A stretch of 64,000 nt of DNA from Kocuria turfanensis (GTDB lineage Bacteria > Actinomycetota > Actinomycetes > Actinomycetales > Micrococcaceae): contig NZ_CP014480.1 of assembly GCF_001580365.1 (NCBI RefSeq), forward strand, positions 310,001 through 374,000, read 5' to 3'. Shown here in pieces: positions 29,307 through 38,467 of this stretch (within the stretch, counting starts at the first letter, position 1; every line of letters begins with the position of its first letter). The notes under the pieces are model-generated. The model did not search any database. It was not told the origin of the DNA and worked only from the letters and a program-made list of their open reading frames with translations. The translations under genes and the position numbers were made by a program.

Positions 29307-30238
29307 GGGCTGTCCTCCGGTGCAGTGGAATCGGTGGCGGTCGGATCGGTGGCGGTCGGGTCGGTGGCGGTCGGGTCGGTGGTGGCCGGTGCGTGCAGCA
29401 GCGCCAGCGCGGCCTCCGTGGTGGGAGAGACGCGGCGGCGGGCCCGCAGGGCGGCCGGGACCCGGGGCAGGGCCCCGAGCACGCCGCGGCGCCCCGTGCG
29501 CCCGGCGCGCAGGGCGTCCCGCAGCTCCCGGCCCACGGCGCGCCAGGACCGGCGCATCAGCGCGGTCAGCAGGCGGCTGCGCACGAGCTCGGTCCGGCGG
29601 CGGTCGCTGGTCTCCCGGTGCGGGGAGGGGTGGTGGTGGGCCCGGATCTCCGGGACGTAGGCCAGCCGCCAGCCGGCGTCGAACAGGTCCAGGGCCACGC
29701 GCTCCTCCTCGCCGGGAAAGCGCACGACGTCGTCGAAGCCGCCGACCTCCAGGAACGCCGAGCGGCGCACGATCGCCCCGCAGCCCACGAAGCCGAGCAG
29801 CGCGGGGCCCGGGCACCCCGGGGGGATGCCCAGCGGGGAGGCCGCCAGCACGGCGTTGAGCGGGTCGGGACGCTCCTCGGGCCCCACGGCGATCGACCCG
29901 GCGAGCAGGCCCAGCCGGGGATGGGCGTCGAACACGGCGGCCGCGCGGGCGAGCGCGCCGGGGGCCCACCAGGAGTCGTCGTCGGCGAAGGCCACGTAGG
30001 GGGTGCGGGCCAGGCGCACGCCCACGGTGCGGGCCACCGCCCCGACGTTGCGCGGCAGGGGCACGACCCGCACGTGCGGGTGCGCCGCGCGCACCGCCTC
30101 GACGGAGCCGTCCGTGGAGGCGTTGTCGACGACGATCACGGGCCCCTCGTGCCGTCCCAGGTGCTCGACGAGCTCCTCCCGCCGGTTGCGGGTCGCCACG
30201 ACCACGGTGACGCGGTGCTGGGGGTCCGGGGCGTCCAT
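29303..30238 (-). CDS. family 2 glycosyltransferase
   Basis: 311 residues, ATG 30238 with AGAGGAA before it. GT-A features are VTVVVATRNRREELVEHL, VIVVDNASTDGSVEAV, FADDDSWWAPGALARA, FVGCGAIVRRSAFLEVGGF and FPGEEERVALDLFDAGW. It is a paralogue of the downstream gene and overlaps it by 4 bp. The C-terminus ends in four PTATD-like pentapeptides encoded by a 15-bp tandem repeat, probably a flexible tail. Divergent from the ATP-grasp operon with a 229-bp gap. Confidence 0.85.
   Translation of the reverse strand: MDAPDPQHRVTVVVATRNRREELVEHLGRHEGPVIVVDNASTDGSVEAVRAAHPHVRVVPLPRNVGAVARTVGVRLARTPYVAFADDDSWWAPGALARAAAVFDAHPRLGLLAGSIAVGPEERPDPLNAVLAASPLGIPPGCPGPALLGFVGCGAIVRRSAFLEVGGFDDVVRFPGEEERVALDLFDAGWRLAYVPEIRAHHHPSPHRETSDRRRTELVRSRLLTALMRRSWRAVGRELRDALRAGRTGRRGVLGALPRVPAALRARRRVSPTTEAALALLHAPATTDPTATDPTATDPTATDSTAPEDSP
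29331..29390. repeat. 15-bp tandem repeat, four units
   Basis: Units TCGGTGGCGGTCGGR at 29331, 29346 and 29361, and a diverged fourth at 29376, in the 3' end of the GT2 gene. In-frame 15-bp units would change protein tail length by five residues without breaking the frame. Confidence 0.85.
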
Positions 30239-30467
30239 CGGTTCCTCTCCGCTCGGGCCCGCCGCGCCCGGTCGGCCGGAGCGGCGTCGCGTCCGCGTCG
30301 GGCGGGCGCGCCATCCCATCGTAGGGGCACGTCCCGCCCGGTCCCGCGGCACGGCGCGTGACAGAATCGGAAGAACGCTCGGCATCCCGGTTACCACTGC
30401 GAAATACGGCGCGTCCATACTGCGGGTACAGACCGCCACGATCCCGAAAGGCGTGTGATCGCCCGAC

Positions 30468-32096
30468 ATGCCCGACCTGCCCGACCTGTTCGACCACTAC
30501 GCCGCCGACATGTCCGGCGCGGCGGCCTACGACGAGATGTTCACCGCGGACCAGCGGGCCCGGCCCGGCTACGAGCGGATCGGCGGCGTGCTGGGCGAGC
30601 TGTCCCTCAGCGACGTCAACACCCGGGCCGACTCGATGGCCCGGTCCTTCCTCGACCGCGGCGTGACCTTCGACTTCGCCGGGGAGGAGCGGCCCTTCCC
30701 CCTGGACATCGTTCCGCGCGTGCTCACCGCCGGGGAGTGGGACGTCATCGAGCGGGGCGTGAAGCAGCGGGTCCGGGCGCTGGAGTGCTTCCTCGACGAC
30801 GTCTACGGGGAGCAGCGGGTGGTGGCCGACGGGATCGTGCCGCGGGCGCTGATCACCTCCTCCGCGCACTTCCACCGCGCGGTGTGGGGCTTCCGGCCGC
30901 CGGGCGGGGTGCGGATCCACGTGGCCGGCATCGACGTGGTCCGCGACCAGCAGGGCGTGTTCCGGGTGCTCGAGGACAACGTGCGCGTGCCCTCCGGGGT
31001 CTCCTACGTGATCGAGAACCGGCGGGCCATGGCCAAGGGCCTGCCCGAGGCGTTCATGTCCCAGCCCATCCGCGCCGTGGAGGCCTATCCCCGGCACCTC
31101 TACCGGGCGCTGCGCGCCACCGCCCCCGAGGCGGCCGAGGACCCGGTGGTCGTGGTGCTCACCCCGGGCGTGTTCAACTCCGCCTACTTCGAGCACACCC
31201 TGCTGGCCGGGCTGATGGGCGTGGAGCTCGTGGAGGGCCGCGACCTCGTGGTGCGCGGGGACAAGGTCTACATGCGCACCACCGACGGCGAGCAGCGCGT
31301 GGACGTGATCTACAAGCGCATCGACGACGACTTCGTGGACCCCTTGCACTTCCGCTCCGACTCCGCGCTGGGCTGCTCCGGGCTGGTCAACGCCGCCCGG
31401 GCCGGCAACGTGACCATCGCCAACGCCATCGGCAACGGCGTGGCCGACGACAAGCTGACCTACTCCTACGTGCCCGAGCTGATCCGCTACTACCTCGGCG
31501 AGGAACCGGTGCTGCCCAACGTGGACACCTACCGGCTGGAGGAGGACGAGGCCCGCGCCTACGTCCTGGACCACCTGGACGAGCTCGTGGTCAAGCCCGT
31601 GGACGGCTCCGGCGGCAAGGGCCTGGTGATCGGCCCCCAGGCCACCGCGGCCGAGCTGGAGGAGCTGCGGGCCAAGGTGCTCGCCGACCCGCGCGGGTGG
31701 ATCGCCCAGCCCGTGCTGCAGCTGTCCACCGTGCCGACGTTCGCGGACGGGGAGTTCAGCCCCCGCCACGTGGACCTGCGCCCCTTCGCGGTCAACAGCG
31801 GCGAGGACGTCTACGTGCTGCCCGGCGGGCTGACCCGCGTGGCGATGCAGAAGGGGTCGTTGATCGTGAACTCCTCCCAGGGCGGCGGCTCGAAGGACAC
31901 CTGGGTGCTGGGCCAGCCCCAGACCCAGGACCTCGACCCCGGCCAGGCGCCGCCGCCGGACGTGGACTCCTCGGTGCACACCTGGCCGGTGTCCGCGTCC
32001 TGGCAGGACGAGGCGGACAGCGACCAGCAGCAGCAGCAGCAGCAGGGGCGGGCCGCCGCCCCCACGACCCGCACCGGAGAGGAGCCCTCATGCTGA
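30468..32096 (+). CDS. circularly permuted ATP-grasp protein (type 2)
   Basis: 542 residues. The order of motifs (RALITSSAHFHRAVWGFRP, RVLEDNVRVPSGVSYVIENR, DVIYKRIDDDFVDP, VKPVDGSGGKGLVIGPQ, HVDLRPFAVNSGEDVYVLPGGLTRVA; each shortened here) fits the circularly permuted ATP-grasp family, predicted to form peptide or amide bonds using ATP. It opens a three-gene operon with an alpha-E protein and a transglutaminase-like protein. The tail has a run of seven Gln coded entirely by CAG, then a short linker that overlaps the next gene by 7 bp. Family members are widespread, but the product is unknown. Confidence 0.88.
   Translation: MPDLPDLFDHYAADMSGAAAYDEMFTADQRARPGYERIGGVLGELSLSDVNTRADSMARSFLDRGVTFDFAGEERPFPLDIVPRVLTAGEWDVIERGVKQRVRALECFLDDVYGEQRVVADGIVPRALITSSAHFHRAVWGFRPPGGVRIHVAGIDVVRDQQGVFRVLEDNVRVPSGVSYVIENRRAMAKGLPEAFMSQPIRAVEAYPRHLYRALRATAPEAAEDPVVVVLTPGVFNSAYFEHTLLAGLMGVELVEGRDLVVRGDKVYMRTTDGEQRVDVIYKRIDDDFVDPLHFRSDSALGCSGLVNAARAGNVTIANAIGNGVADDKLTYSYVPELIRYYLGEEPVLPNVDTYRLEEDEARAYVLDHLDELVVKPVDGSGGKGLVIGPQATAAELEELRAKVLADPRGWIAQPVLQLSTVPTFADGEFSPRHVDLRPFAVNSGEDVYVLPGGLTRVAMQKGSLIVNSSQGGGSKDTWVLGQPQTQDLDPGQAPPPDVDSSVHTWPVSASWQDEADSDQQQQQQQGRAAAPTTRTGEEPSC
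32025..32045 (+). repeat. (CAG)7 trinucleotide repeat
   Basis: Seven uninterrupted CAG codons in the 3' end of the ATP-grasp gene, giving a seven-residue glutamine run. Perfect triplet runs of this length are uncommon in bacterial coding DNA and prone to slippage. Confidence 0.9.
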
Positions 32097-33016
32097 GCCG
32101 GATCGCCGAGTCCCTGTTCTGGATCGGGCGCTACGTCGAGCGCGCCGACGGCGTCGCCCGGATCCTGGACGTCCACCTCGAGCGCATCACCCAGCTGCCC
32201 GTGGGGGAGCAGGAGGCCGAGGTGCGGCGCATCATGGCGGTCATGGGCGTGGAGCCCGCCGACGGGGACTACAGCGTCCGGTCGATGATCCACGAGCTCG
32301 CCTGGAACAAGGACTGCCTCACCTCGATCTCCGGCTCCCTGCACGCGGCCCGGGAGAACGCCCGCCGCGCCCGTGAGACCGTCTCCTCGGCCATGTGGGA
32401 GTCGCTGAACTCCACCTACTACGGCCTGGGACAGCACCGCCGGGACGTGGTCGGCACCTTCCGCGTCTGCCACTGGACCGTGGAGCGGATGGCCACCGTG
32501 CGCGGGCAGGTGCAGATGACCATGTCCCACGACGAGTCGTGGATGTTCCTGTCCCTGGGCGCCGCGATCGAGCGGGCGGACATGACCTCGCGGCTGCTGT
32601 GGACCCGCTCCACGTCCACCTCGGGGATGTCCTGGGTGTCGATCCTGCACTGCGCCGGGGCCTACGAGGCGTTCCTGCGCACCCGCTACGGAACGTTCAG
32701 CGACGAGTCGGCCACGCAGTTCCTGCTGCTGGACCGGCTCTTCCCGCGCTCCATCCTGCACGCCCTCACCACGGCCGAGGAGATCCTCGTGAACCTGGAG
32801 CCGGGCATCCAGCGGGTCGGGTTCAAGGACGACGCCCGGCGGATCATCGGCGAGGCGCGCACGGCCCTGGAGTTCCACCACGCGGAGGACCTCATCGCGG
32901 TGCTGCCCGAGCACCTGAACAACGTCCAGGCCGCGTGCGCGAGGGCGTCGGAGTCCGTGGGCGCCAAGTACTTCTCGCACGCCCTCGAGGCGTCCTGGTT
33001 CGGAGGCATGCTGTGA
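32090..33016 (+). CDS. alpha-E domain protein
   Basis: 308 residues, start overlapping the ATP-grasp stop. An almost all-helical protein with the family start MLSRIAESLFWIGRYVERAD, then RSMIHELAWNKDCLTSI, ARENARRARETVSSAMWESLN, WMFLSLGAAIERADMTSRLL and a Cys/His-poor helical end. Alpha-E proteins always travel with circularly permuted ATP-grasp and transglutaminase-like proteins and may be scaffold or substrate-binding partners. The following gene begins with a GTG overlapping its stop (GTGA). Confidence 0.9.
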   Translation: MLSRIAESLFWIGRYVERADGVARILDVHLERITQLPVGEQEAEVRRIMAVMGVEPADGDYSVRSMIHELAWNKDCLTSISGSLHAARENARRARETVSSAMWESLNSTYYGLGQHRRDVVGTFRVCHWTVERMATVRGQVQMTMSHDESWMFLSLGAAIERADMTSRLLWTRSTSTSGMSWVSILHCAGAYEAFLRTRYGTFSDESATQFLLLDRLFPRSILHALTTAEEILVNLEPGIQRVGFKDDARRIIGEARTALEFHHAEDLIAVLPEHLNNVQAACARASESVGAKYFSHALEASWFGGML

Positions 33017-33867
33017 CCCGGCTCAAGATCGACCACGTCACCCGATACGACTACAACGACAGCGTCTCGAAGTCCTACAACGAGGCCCGGATGACGCCCA
33101 TCACCGACGACGAGCAGATCGTCCTGGAGGCGGAGCTGACGCTGAGCCCGGGCATCGCCACGCTCAGCAACTACCGGGACTACTGGGGCACCCGGGTGGC
33201 CGCCTTCGACATCCAGGGCCGGCACCGCCACCTGGAGATCCGCTCCTCCGCCACCGTCGAGGTCAACCGCCGCCCCGGGGACGAGGCCGCCGACGGGCTC
33301 AGCTGGGAGGAGCTGGCCGTGCCCGAGGTGCTGGACGCGGTCTCCGACCACGTCCCGCAGACGGCGCTGACCCGGATCGGGCCCGAGCTGGAGAAGGTCG
33401 CCGAGCAGATCCGCGCGCAGTCCCCGGACCCGGCCGCGGCGGCCGCGGCGATCTTCGCCGGGATCGCCTCGCACATGCAGTACGTCCCGGGCGTCACCGG
33501 GGTGCACACCGACGCGGAGGCCGCCTGGCGGGAGGCCAAGGGCGTCTGCCAGGACCTCGCGCACGTGGCCATCGGGATGATGCGGCACATCGGGATCCCC
33601 GCCCGCTACGTCTCGGGATATCTGCACCCGGACTACCAGGCCGGCATCGGCCGGACCGTGCCGGGGGAGTCCCACGCCTGGATCGAGTGGTGGAACGACC
33701 GCTGGTACGCCTACGACCCCACCAACCACACGCGGCTGACGGACTTCCACGTCACGGTCGCCCGCGGCCGCGACTACACCGACGTCACCCCGCTCAAGGG
33801 CATGGTCACCGGCGGGGGCGGGACCTCCGGGCTCGACGTCACGGTCGAGGTCACCCAGACCGCCTGA
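33013..33867 (+). CDS. transglutaminase-like cysteine protease family protein
   Basis: 284 residues. Residues 1-~110 form the N-terminal beta domain (DHVTRYDYNDSVSKSYNEAR). The transglutaminase core has the catalytic triad: Cys in REAKGVCQDLAHV (~180), His in ESHAWIEWW (~220) and Asp in WYAYDPTNH (~237). The partner ATP-grasp would make, and this enzyme would cleave or transfer, an isopeptide-type bond; that model is from comparative genomics, not shown here. GTG start overlaps the alpha-E gene. A perfect hairpin terminator begins 3 bp after its stop. Confidence 0.9.
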   Translation: MTRLKIDHVTRYDYNDSVSKSYNEARMTPITDDEQIVLEAELTLSPGIATLSNYRDYWGTRVAAFDIQGRHRHLEIRSSATVEVNRRPGDEAADGLSWEELAVPEVLDAVSDHVPQTALTRIGPELEKVAEQIRAQSPDPAAAAAAIFAGIASHMQYVPGVTGVHTDAEAAWREAKGVCQDLAHVAIGMMRHIGIPARYVSGYLHPDYQAGIGRTVPGESHAWIEWWNDRWYAYDPTNHTRLTDFHVTVARGRDYTDVTPLKGMVTGGGGTSGLDVTVEVTQTA

Positions 33868-33870
33868 GCA

Positions 33871-33912
33871 CGACGCAGCCGCCCACCCCCGGGAGGGCGG
33901 GCGGCTGCGTCG
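33871..33912. terminator. bidirectional terminator between the transglutaminase gene and glgC
   Basis: 13-14 bp perfect stem CGACGCAGCCGCC (33871-33883) with its complement at 33900-33912 and a C/G-rich 14-nt loop. It serves both convergent genes. Confidence 0.85.
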
Positions 33913-33918
33913 TCGGTG

Positions 33919-35163
33919 CTACAGCTCGAAGCGGAAGTTCTTCGGGGCCACCGTGAGCCCGGACGGCGTGACCGTCAGACCCCGCGAGCGGTCGAGCTCG
34001 CGGTCCACGCCCACCTGCACGCCCGGCGGCACCACGACGTTCTTGTCGAGGATGCACCGCTCGACCACCGCGCCCTCGCCCACCTGGACGTTGGGCAGCA
34101 GGACGGACTGGTTAACGGTGGCGTCGTTGTTGACCAGCACCTTGGGGGAGAGCACCGACTCGGAGACCCGGCCGCCGGTGACCAGCACCCCGGCGGAGAG
34201 GATCGAGTCGGTGGTCAGTCCGCCCTCCCCGTGCGGGCCGCGCACGAGCTTGGCCGGCGGGGCCTGCAGCTCGTGCGTGTAGATCGGCCACGCGTAGTTG
34301 TAGAGGTTGAAGACCGGCAGCGGGCGGATCAGGTCCATGTGCGAGTCGTAGTAGGAGTCCAGGGTGCCCACGTCACGCCAGTACTGGCGGTCCCGGTCCG
34401 TGGAGCCGGGCACGTCGTTGTGCGTGAAGTCGTAGACGGCGGCCTCGCCCCGGTCCGCGAACCAGGGCATGATGTCCCCGCCCATGTCGTGCTTGGTGCC
34501 CTCCTTGAGCTCGTCCGCCCGCAGCGCCTCGACGAGGGCGTCGGTGTCGAAGACGTAGTTGCCCATCGAGGCCAGGAAGGCGTTGGGGTCGTCCGGCAGG
34601 GGAGCGGTGGTCTCCGGCTTCTCCACGAAGCGGGTGATCTTCGTGACGTCCTGCGGGTCGGTCTCGATCACCCCGAAGGAGGTGACCATCTCCATGGGCT
34701 GGCGCACGCCGGCCACCGTGGCCCGCGCGCCGGACGTCACGTGGAAGTCGACCATCGCGGAGAAGTCCATCCGGTACACGTGGTCGGCGCCGACGACCAC
34801 CACGATGTCCGGGCGGGCGTCGTCGACGAGGTTCATCGACTGGAAGATCGCGTTGGCCGAGCCCAGGAACCAGTCCTTGCCGCGGCGCTGCTGCGCGGGC
34901 ACGGTCGCCACGTAGTTGCCCAGCTGAGTGGACAGCCGCCAGGTCTGGGAGACGTGCTGGTCCAGGGAGTGGGACTTGTACTGGGTGAGCACCACGACCT
35001 GCAGGTAGCCCGAGTTCACGATGTTGGACAGGGCGAAGTCGATGAGCCGATAGCTGCCCCCGAAGGGCACCGCGGGCTTGGCGCGGTCCTCGGTCAGCGG
35101 CATGAGGCGTTTGCCCTCGCCTCCGGCCAAAACGATGGCGAGTACCTTCTTACGGTGGGGCAT
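33919..35163 (-). CDS. glgC: glucose-1-phosphate adenylyltransferase
   Basis: 414 residues. N-terminal nucleotidyltransferase: [18 protein letters not shown] and [19 protein letters not shown] (effector and ATP sites), [13 protein letters not shown] (metal Asp), [13 protein letters not shown] and the glucose-1-phosphate site FVEKP. The C-terminal left-handed beta helix has [19 protein letters not shown]. It makes ADP-glucose for glycogen. The ATG at 35163 follows AGAGAGG; the open frame upstream lacks coding character. Divergent from glgA with a 212-bp shared control region. Confidence 0.95.
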   Translation of the reverse strand: MPHRKKVLAIVLAGGEGKRLMPLTEDRAKPAVPFGGSYRLIDFALSNIVNSGYLQVVVLTQYKSHSLDQHVSQTWRLSTQLGNYVATVPAQQRRGKDWFLGSANAIFQSMNLVDDARPDIVVVVGADHVYRMDFSAMVDFHVTSGARATVAGVRQPMEMVTSFGVIETDPQDVTKITRFVEKPETTAPLPDDPNAFLASMGNYVFDTDALVEALRADELKEGTKHDMGGDIMPWFADRGEAAVYDFTHNDVPGSTDRDRQYWRDVGTLDSYYDSHMDLIRPLPVFNLYNYAWPIYTHELQAPPAKLVRGPHGEGGLTTDSILSAGVLVTGGRVSESVLSPKVLVNNDATVNQSVLLPNVQVGEGAVVERCILDKNVVVPPGVQVGVDRELDRSRGLTVTPSGLTVAPKNFRFEL

Positions 35164-35375
35164 GGAGGACCTCTCTGACTTCGACGGCAACGGGCGCAAC
35201 CTCTCCGCCTCGCGGTGCGGAACCACTCGACAGGCGCCTTCATTGTGTCTTAACACGCCGGACGCCGTGCGATCCCGGACACAGCCGTGCCGATGTGTCA
35301 CCAGAACTGGGGATCTCGGCCCCGCGCGGCGGCGCGCCCGTGGCAACGCCGCGATCCTGCAGTACGCTCGGGACC

Positions 35376-36569
35376 GTGCGAGTCGATATCTTGTCCAAGG
35401 AGTTCCCGCCCGAGATCTACGGCGGCGCCGGAGTCCACGTGTCCGAGCTCTCGCGGGTCCTGGCCCCGCTGGTCGACCTGAGGGTGCGGTGCTTCGGCGC
35501 GCCGCGCGAGCCGCGGGTCAACGGCGTGGAGGTCCAGGCCTATCCGGTGCCCGCGGACCTGAGCGGCGCCAACGCCGCGATCCAGACCCTCGGCGTGGAC
35601 CTCGCCATGATCGACGACATCGCCGGCGCGGACCTGGTCCACTCGCACACCTGGTACGCCAACATGGGCGGGCACCTGGCGTCGCTGATGTACGGGATCC
35701 CGCACGTGCTCTCCGCGCACTCGCTCGAGCCCCTCCGCCCGTGGAAGGCCGAGCAGCTCGGGGGCGGCTACGCGGTGTCCTCGTTCGTGGAGAAGACCGC
35801 CTACGAGGCCGCCGCCGCGATCATCGCCGTCTCCGACGGCATGCGCGACGACATCCTGCGCTCCTACCCCGAGGTCGACCCCGATCGCGTGCGGACCGTG
35901 CACAACGGCATCGACGTCAGCCAGTGGGTCCCCGACGAGGGCACCGACGTCCTCGAGTCCTACGGCATCGACCCCGCCAAGCCCTCGGTGGCCTTCGTGG
36001 GCCGGGTGACCCGGCAGAAGGGCGTGCCCTTCCTGCTGCGCGCCGCCGCCCAGCTGCCCGACGACGTCCAGCTCGTGCTGTGCGCCGGCGCGGCGGACAC
36101 CCCGGAGCTCGGGGCCGAGGTCAACGCGCTGATCGACGAGCTCAAGGCCACCCGCTCCGGCGTGGTGCTCATCGAGAAGATGCTGCCGCGCCGGGAGATC
36201 GTCCAGATCCTCTCCGGCGCCACGGCCTTCGCCTGCCCCTCGGTCTACGAGCCGCTGGGCATCGTCAACCTCGAGGCCATGGCCTGCGGCACCGCCGTGG
36301 TCGCCTCGGCCACGGGCGGCATCCCCGAGGTCGTCGTCGAGGGCGAGACCGGCCGGCTGGTGCCGCTCGAGCAGGTCCAGGACGGCACCGGCACGCCCCT
36401 GGACCCGGAGAAGTTCGTGGCCGACTTCGCCGCCGCCCTCACCGACGTGGTCACCGACCCGGCGCGGGCCCGCGAGATGGGCGCGGCCGGCCGCCGCCGC
36501 GCCGAGCAGCACTTCTCCTGGGAGTCCATCGCCGAGCGGACCGTGGAGGTCTACCGCTCCGTGCTGTGA
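35376..36569 (+). CDS. glgA: glycogen synthase, actinobacterial GT4 type
   Basis: 397 residues from GTG 35376 ([21 protein letters not shown]). GT-B features are [15 protein letters not shown] (acceptor/donor glycine loop), [28 protein letters not shown] and the donor site [20 protein letters not shown] with its E-x7-E pair. This ~400-residue GT4 form, unlike the ~480-residue GT5 enzyme, is the usual GlgA of Corynebacteriales and Micrococcales and may also make maltose 1-phosphate (GlgM-like) from ADP-glucose. Paired divergently with glgC. Confidence 0.92.
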   Translation: MRVDILSKEFPPEIYGGAGVHVSELSRVLAPLVDLRVRCFGAPREPRVNGVEVQAYPVPADLSGANAAIQTLGVDLAMIDDIAGADLVHSHTWYANMGGHLASLMYGIPHVLSAHSLEPLRPWKAEQLGGGYAVSSFVEKTAYEAAAAIIAVSDGMRDDILRSYPEVDPDRVRTVHNGIDVSQWVPDEGTDVLESYGIDPAKPSVAFVGRVTRQKGVPFLLRAAAQLPDDVQLVLCAGAADTPELGAEVNALIDELKATRSGVVLIEKMLPRREIVQILSGATAFACPSVYEPLGIVNLEAMACGTAVVASATGGIPEVVVEGETGRLVPLEQVQDGTGTPLDPEKFVADFAAALTDVVTDPARAREMGAAGRRRAEQHFSWESIAERTVEVYRSVL

Positions 36570-36603
36570 GCCGCTCGGGCGGCTTCGGCGCCGCCGGCCC
36601 CGA

Positions 36604-36633
36604 TGTGAACTGCGGGCCGGCATGTGGTAAATT
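36604..36633 (+). promoter_or_regulatory. candidate promoter of the tRNA-Leu gene
   Basis: TGTGAA (36604-36609) and TAAATT (36628-36633) with an 18-bp spacer in an unusually A/T-rich pocket about 65 bp before the tRNA. Assignment is by position and composition only. Confidence 0.35.
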
Positions 36634-36696
36634 ATTTCCTGTTGCGTTCAGGAAAGAACGGCCGGAAACGGTGTGACGTTCCTCCTGGATCCACTC

Positions 36697-36782
36697 GCGC
36701 GGGTGGCGGAATAGGCAGACGCGCTAGCTTGAGGTGCTAGTCCTCGTATTAGAGGGTGGGGGTTCAAGTCCCCCCTCGCGCA
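36697..36782 (+). tRNA. tRNA-Leu (anticodon GAG)
   Basis: An 86-nt class II tRNA. The acceptor stem GCGCGGG pairs with CTCGCGC before discriminator A at 36782. The anticodon stem CTAGC/GCTAG encloses loop TTGAGGT, giving GAG at 36731-36733, which reads CUC and CUU. A long variable arm (TCCTCGTATTAGAGGGT region) and the T-arm GGGGG-TTCAAGT-CCCCC follow. CCA is not encoded. A terminator lies 32 bp downstream, so the tRNA is transcribed alone. Confidence 0.97.
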
Positions 36783-36813
36783 CAGGAACCGGCCGGACCA
36801 GGCCGGAGACGGA

Positions 36814-36861
36814 AGCCCCGTCGTCGACAGGAAGAGAACTCCTGCCGACGGCGGGGCTTTT
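36814..36861 (+). terminator. intrinsic terminator after tRNA-Leu
   Basis: 18-bp stem beginning AGCCCCG with its complement CGGGGCT, two mismatches, loop AAGAGAACT and a run of four T at the end. Confidence 0.85.
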
Positions 36862-36922
36862 GTCGTCGCCGTGGCCGGCCTCGGACGGCGTGCACAGAAG
36901 CTCGGACCACTGACCGGGGCTG

Positions 36923-36960
36923 CGCTGCGGCGCGCCCCCGGGCGGGGACGCGCCGCAGCG
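36923..36960 (-). terminator. terminator of the 99-residue membrane protein gene
   Basis: Perfect 12-bp stem CGCTGCGGCGCG (36923-36934) with 36949-36960, plus an inner CCCC/GGGG helix, directly after the stop of the leftward gene. Confidence 0.7.
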
Positions 36961-36964
36961 GTTC

Positions 36965-37264
36965 TCAGGGAGCCGCCCGTGTCTCCACGGCCACGATCTC
37001 CCCGTCCGTCGGGTCCGGTTCCGGCTCGGCGCGACCGGTGAGCCCGGTGATCGCCTCGGAGGCGGCGGTCACCGTGGTCCGGGCCGTGTGCGAGGTCGCG
37101 GACGGGGAGATGATCGCCACGCCGGCCACCAGGATGACGGCGCCCACGGCCACGAAGCGTCGGCGTCGGCGGCCGGCGATGATCAGCAGCCCGGCGGCGG
37201 CCAGGATGGATCCGGTGGCGGCCAGCAGGGCGGGCAGGGCGGGCTCGAAGAGCGGCAGGATCAT
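36965..37264 (-). CDS. small two-helix membrane protein
   Basis: 99 residues from ATG 37264 (MILPLFEPALPALLAATGS). Two transmembrane helices (ALLAATGSILAAAGLLIIAG and VAVGAVILVAGVAIIS) are joined by a five-Arg turn, and a polar acidic tail follows (EPEPDPTDGEIVAVE). The positive-inside rule puts the loop in the cytoplasm. No family recognised. A hairpin terminator lies right after it. Confidence 0.6.
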   Translation of the reverse strand: MILPLFEPALPALLAATGSILAAAGLLIIAGRRRRRFVAVGAVILVAGVAIISPSATSHTARTTVTAASEAITGLTGRAEPEPDPTDGEIVAVETRAAP

Positions 37265-37531
37265 CGGGTGCCGCCTGCTGGGTGGAGGCGCGAGCAGGAG
37301 GAATCGGGCATGGGGTACCTCCGGGGAAGGAGAGGCCGATGGGGAAGGGGGCGGTGAGCGCGGGACCGCGGTGCCCACCGGCACCATTATCGGCGGCCGG
37401 GAGGCGGAAACGGGCGCGGCGCGCCCCGGTCCGGACTCCGCCGCGACGGACGACGTGGCGGGCCCTGCAGCCGGGGCTCGACCCGCGGGTGCGGACGGAG
37501 CGGGGAGTCCTGCCAGGTGCTCGGCCGGCCG

Positions 37532-38110
37532 TCAGCGGCAGTACCGCTGCTCCAGTTCCCGGTCCAGGCCCCGGGCCCGGGCCCGCTGCGCCAGGACGTG
37601 GATCACCGGCCCGGCCACCCGGGAGATCCCGGGCAGGCGCATGTCGGTGAGCTCTGTGATCCACGCCGTCACCAGCGGGTCGCGCGGGACCCCCTTGGCG
37701 GAGGACCGCCCGTCGCCGGCCAACCCGTAGAGGATCGGCAACCCCTTCTCGAACCCCTCGCTGGCCGGAGTGATCTCCGCCAGGGCCCGCACCGTGGACG
37801 AGCCCTGATTCACCCACCGGTGCACGGTGTTCACCGGCACCGTGGCCTCCTCCCCGGGCAGCACGACATGGGGTTGTCTGGCGACCTCGACGGTCAGGGC
37901 GCCCTCGAGGACCTCGAAGTGCTCCGAGGAGTGCAGATGGTAGTGCCGGGGCACACCGGCCCCGGGCCCGGCCACGAGGTGGACGAGGGTGTACTCCCCA
38001 CCGGTCTCGGCGCTGGTGCGCAGGAAGGTGACCGCGTCGTCCTGGAACGTGCTCCGGTGGGTGGTGCGCGTGGCGAGCAGCTCGTCGATCTCCGTGTCGG
38101 TCGGGCGCAT
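37532..38110 (-). CDS. cupin domain protein
   Basis: 192 residues. Central double-stranded beta-helix with cupin motif 1 (HYHLHSSEHFEVLEGALTVEV; H, H and E ligands) and motif 2 (VPVNTVHRWVNQG; third His). The metal-binding set looks complete, so it may be an enzyme or a small-molecule-binding protein. The N-terminal 25 and C-terminal 60 residues are helical. GGGGA precedes the ATG. No neighbouring gene hints at a substrate. Confidence 0.8.
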   Translation of the reverse strand: MRPTDTEIDELLATRTTHRSTFQDDAVTFLRTSAETGGEYTLVHLVAGPGAGVPRHYHLHSSEHFEVLEGALTVEVARQPHVVLPGEEATVPVNTVHRWVNQGSSTVRALAEITPASEGFEKGLPILYGLAGDGRSSAKGVPRDPLVTAWITELTDMRLPGISRVAGPVIHVLAQRARARGLDRELEQRYCR

Positions 38111-38281
38111 CGGAAGTCCCCGTTCGTGAGTCCCGTTCCTCTTCCACGCTACGCTCGCCGGTGGCGGCGCCGGCCACGTGACGACCGTGGAACCCGGGAC
38201 GGCCCCAGCGGGGCGGCGCCGCGTTCGTCGGGCGCGACGGGCCACCGGCTCCAGCCGGGGAGCCGTCGCGAAGGGAACCGG

Positions 38282-38467
38282 TCAGTGAGCGCCGCGAGCG
38301 CGGAGGCCGCGGCTGCGCACCCAGGAGCCGACGACCACGCCCGCCAGCGCCCACAGTGCGCCGGCGCCCACCCCGGCGAGCACGATCCAGAACGGCACGC
38401 GGAGCTCCTCGGCAAGGGGAGTCTGGTGGCGAGCCGGAGCGGTCACGTTCTTCCTCATGTGCGTCAT
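38282..38467 (-). CDS. small single-helix membrane protein
   Basis: 61 residues (or 58 from ATG 38458). One strong transmembrane helix, FWIVLAGVGAGALWALAGVV, is flanked by a soluble N-terminus (RHQTPLAEELRVP) and a basic C-terminus (RSRGLRARGAH). No clear ribosome binding site, so the start is uncertain. Hydrophobic profile and codon bias support coding. Confidence 0.45.
   Translation of the reverse strand: MTHMRKNVTAPARHQTPLAEELRVPFWIVLAGVGAGALWALAGVVVGSWVRSRGLRARGAH

Noticed and set aside
29331-29390. Tandem 15-bp units considered as a CRISPR fragment
   Set aside because: Units are contiguous without spacers and lie in frame inside a coding region. No CRISPR array or cas gene was seen anywhere in the window.
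23451-31979. An uninterrupted leftward reading frame of about 2,840 codons
   Set aside because: Most of it lies opposite the heptose operon, is Arg/Gly/Pro-rich and lacks any domain; only the short part 28390-29306 is a real glycosyltransferase. Long open antisense frames are expected at this GC content.
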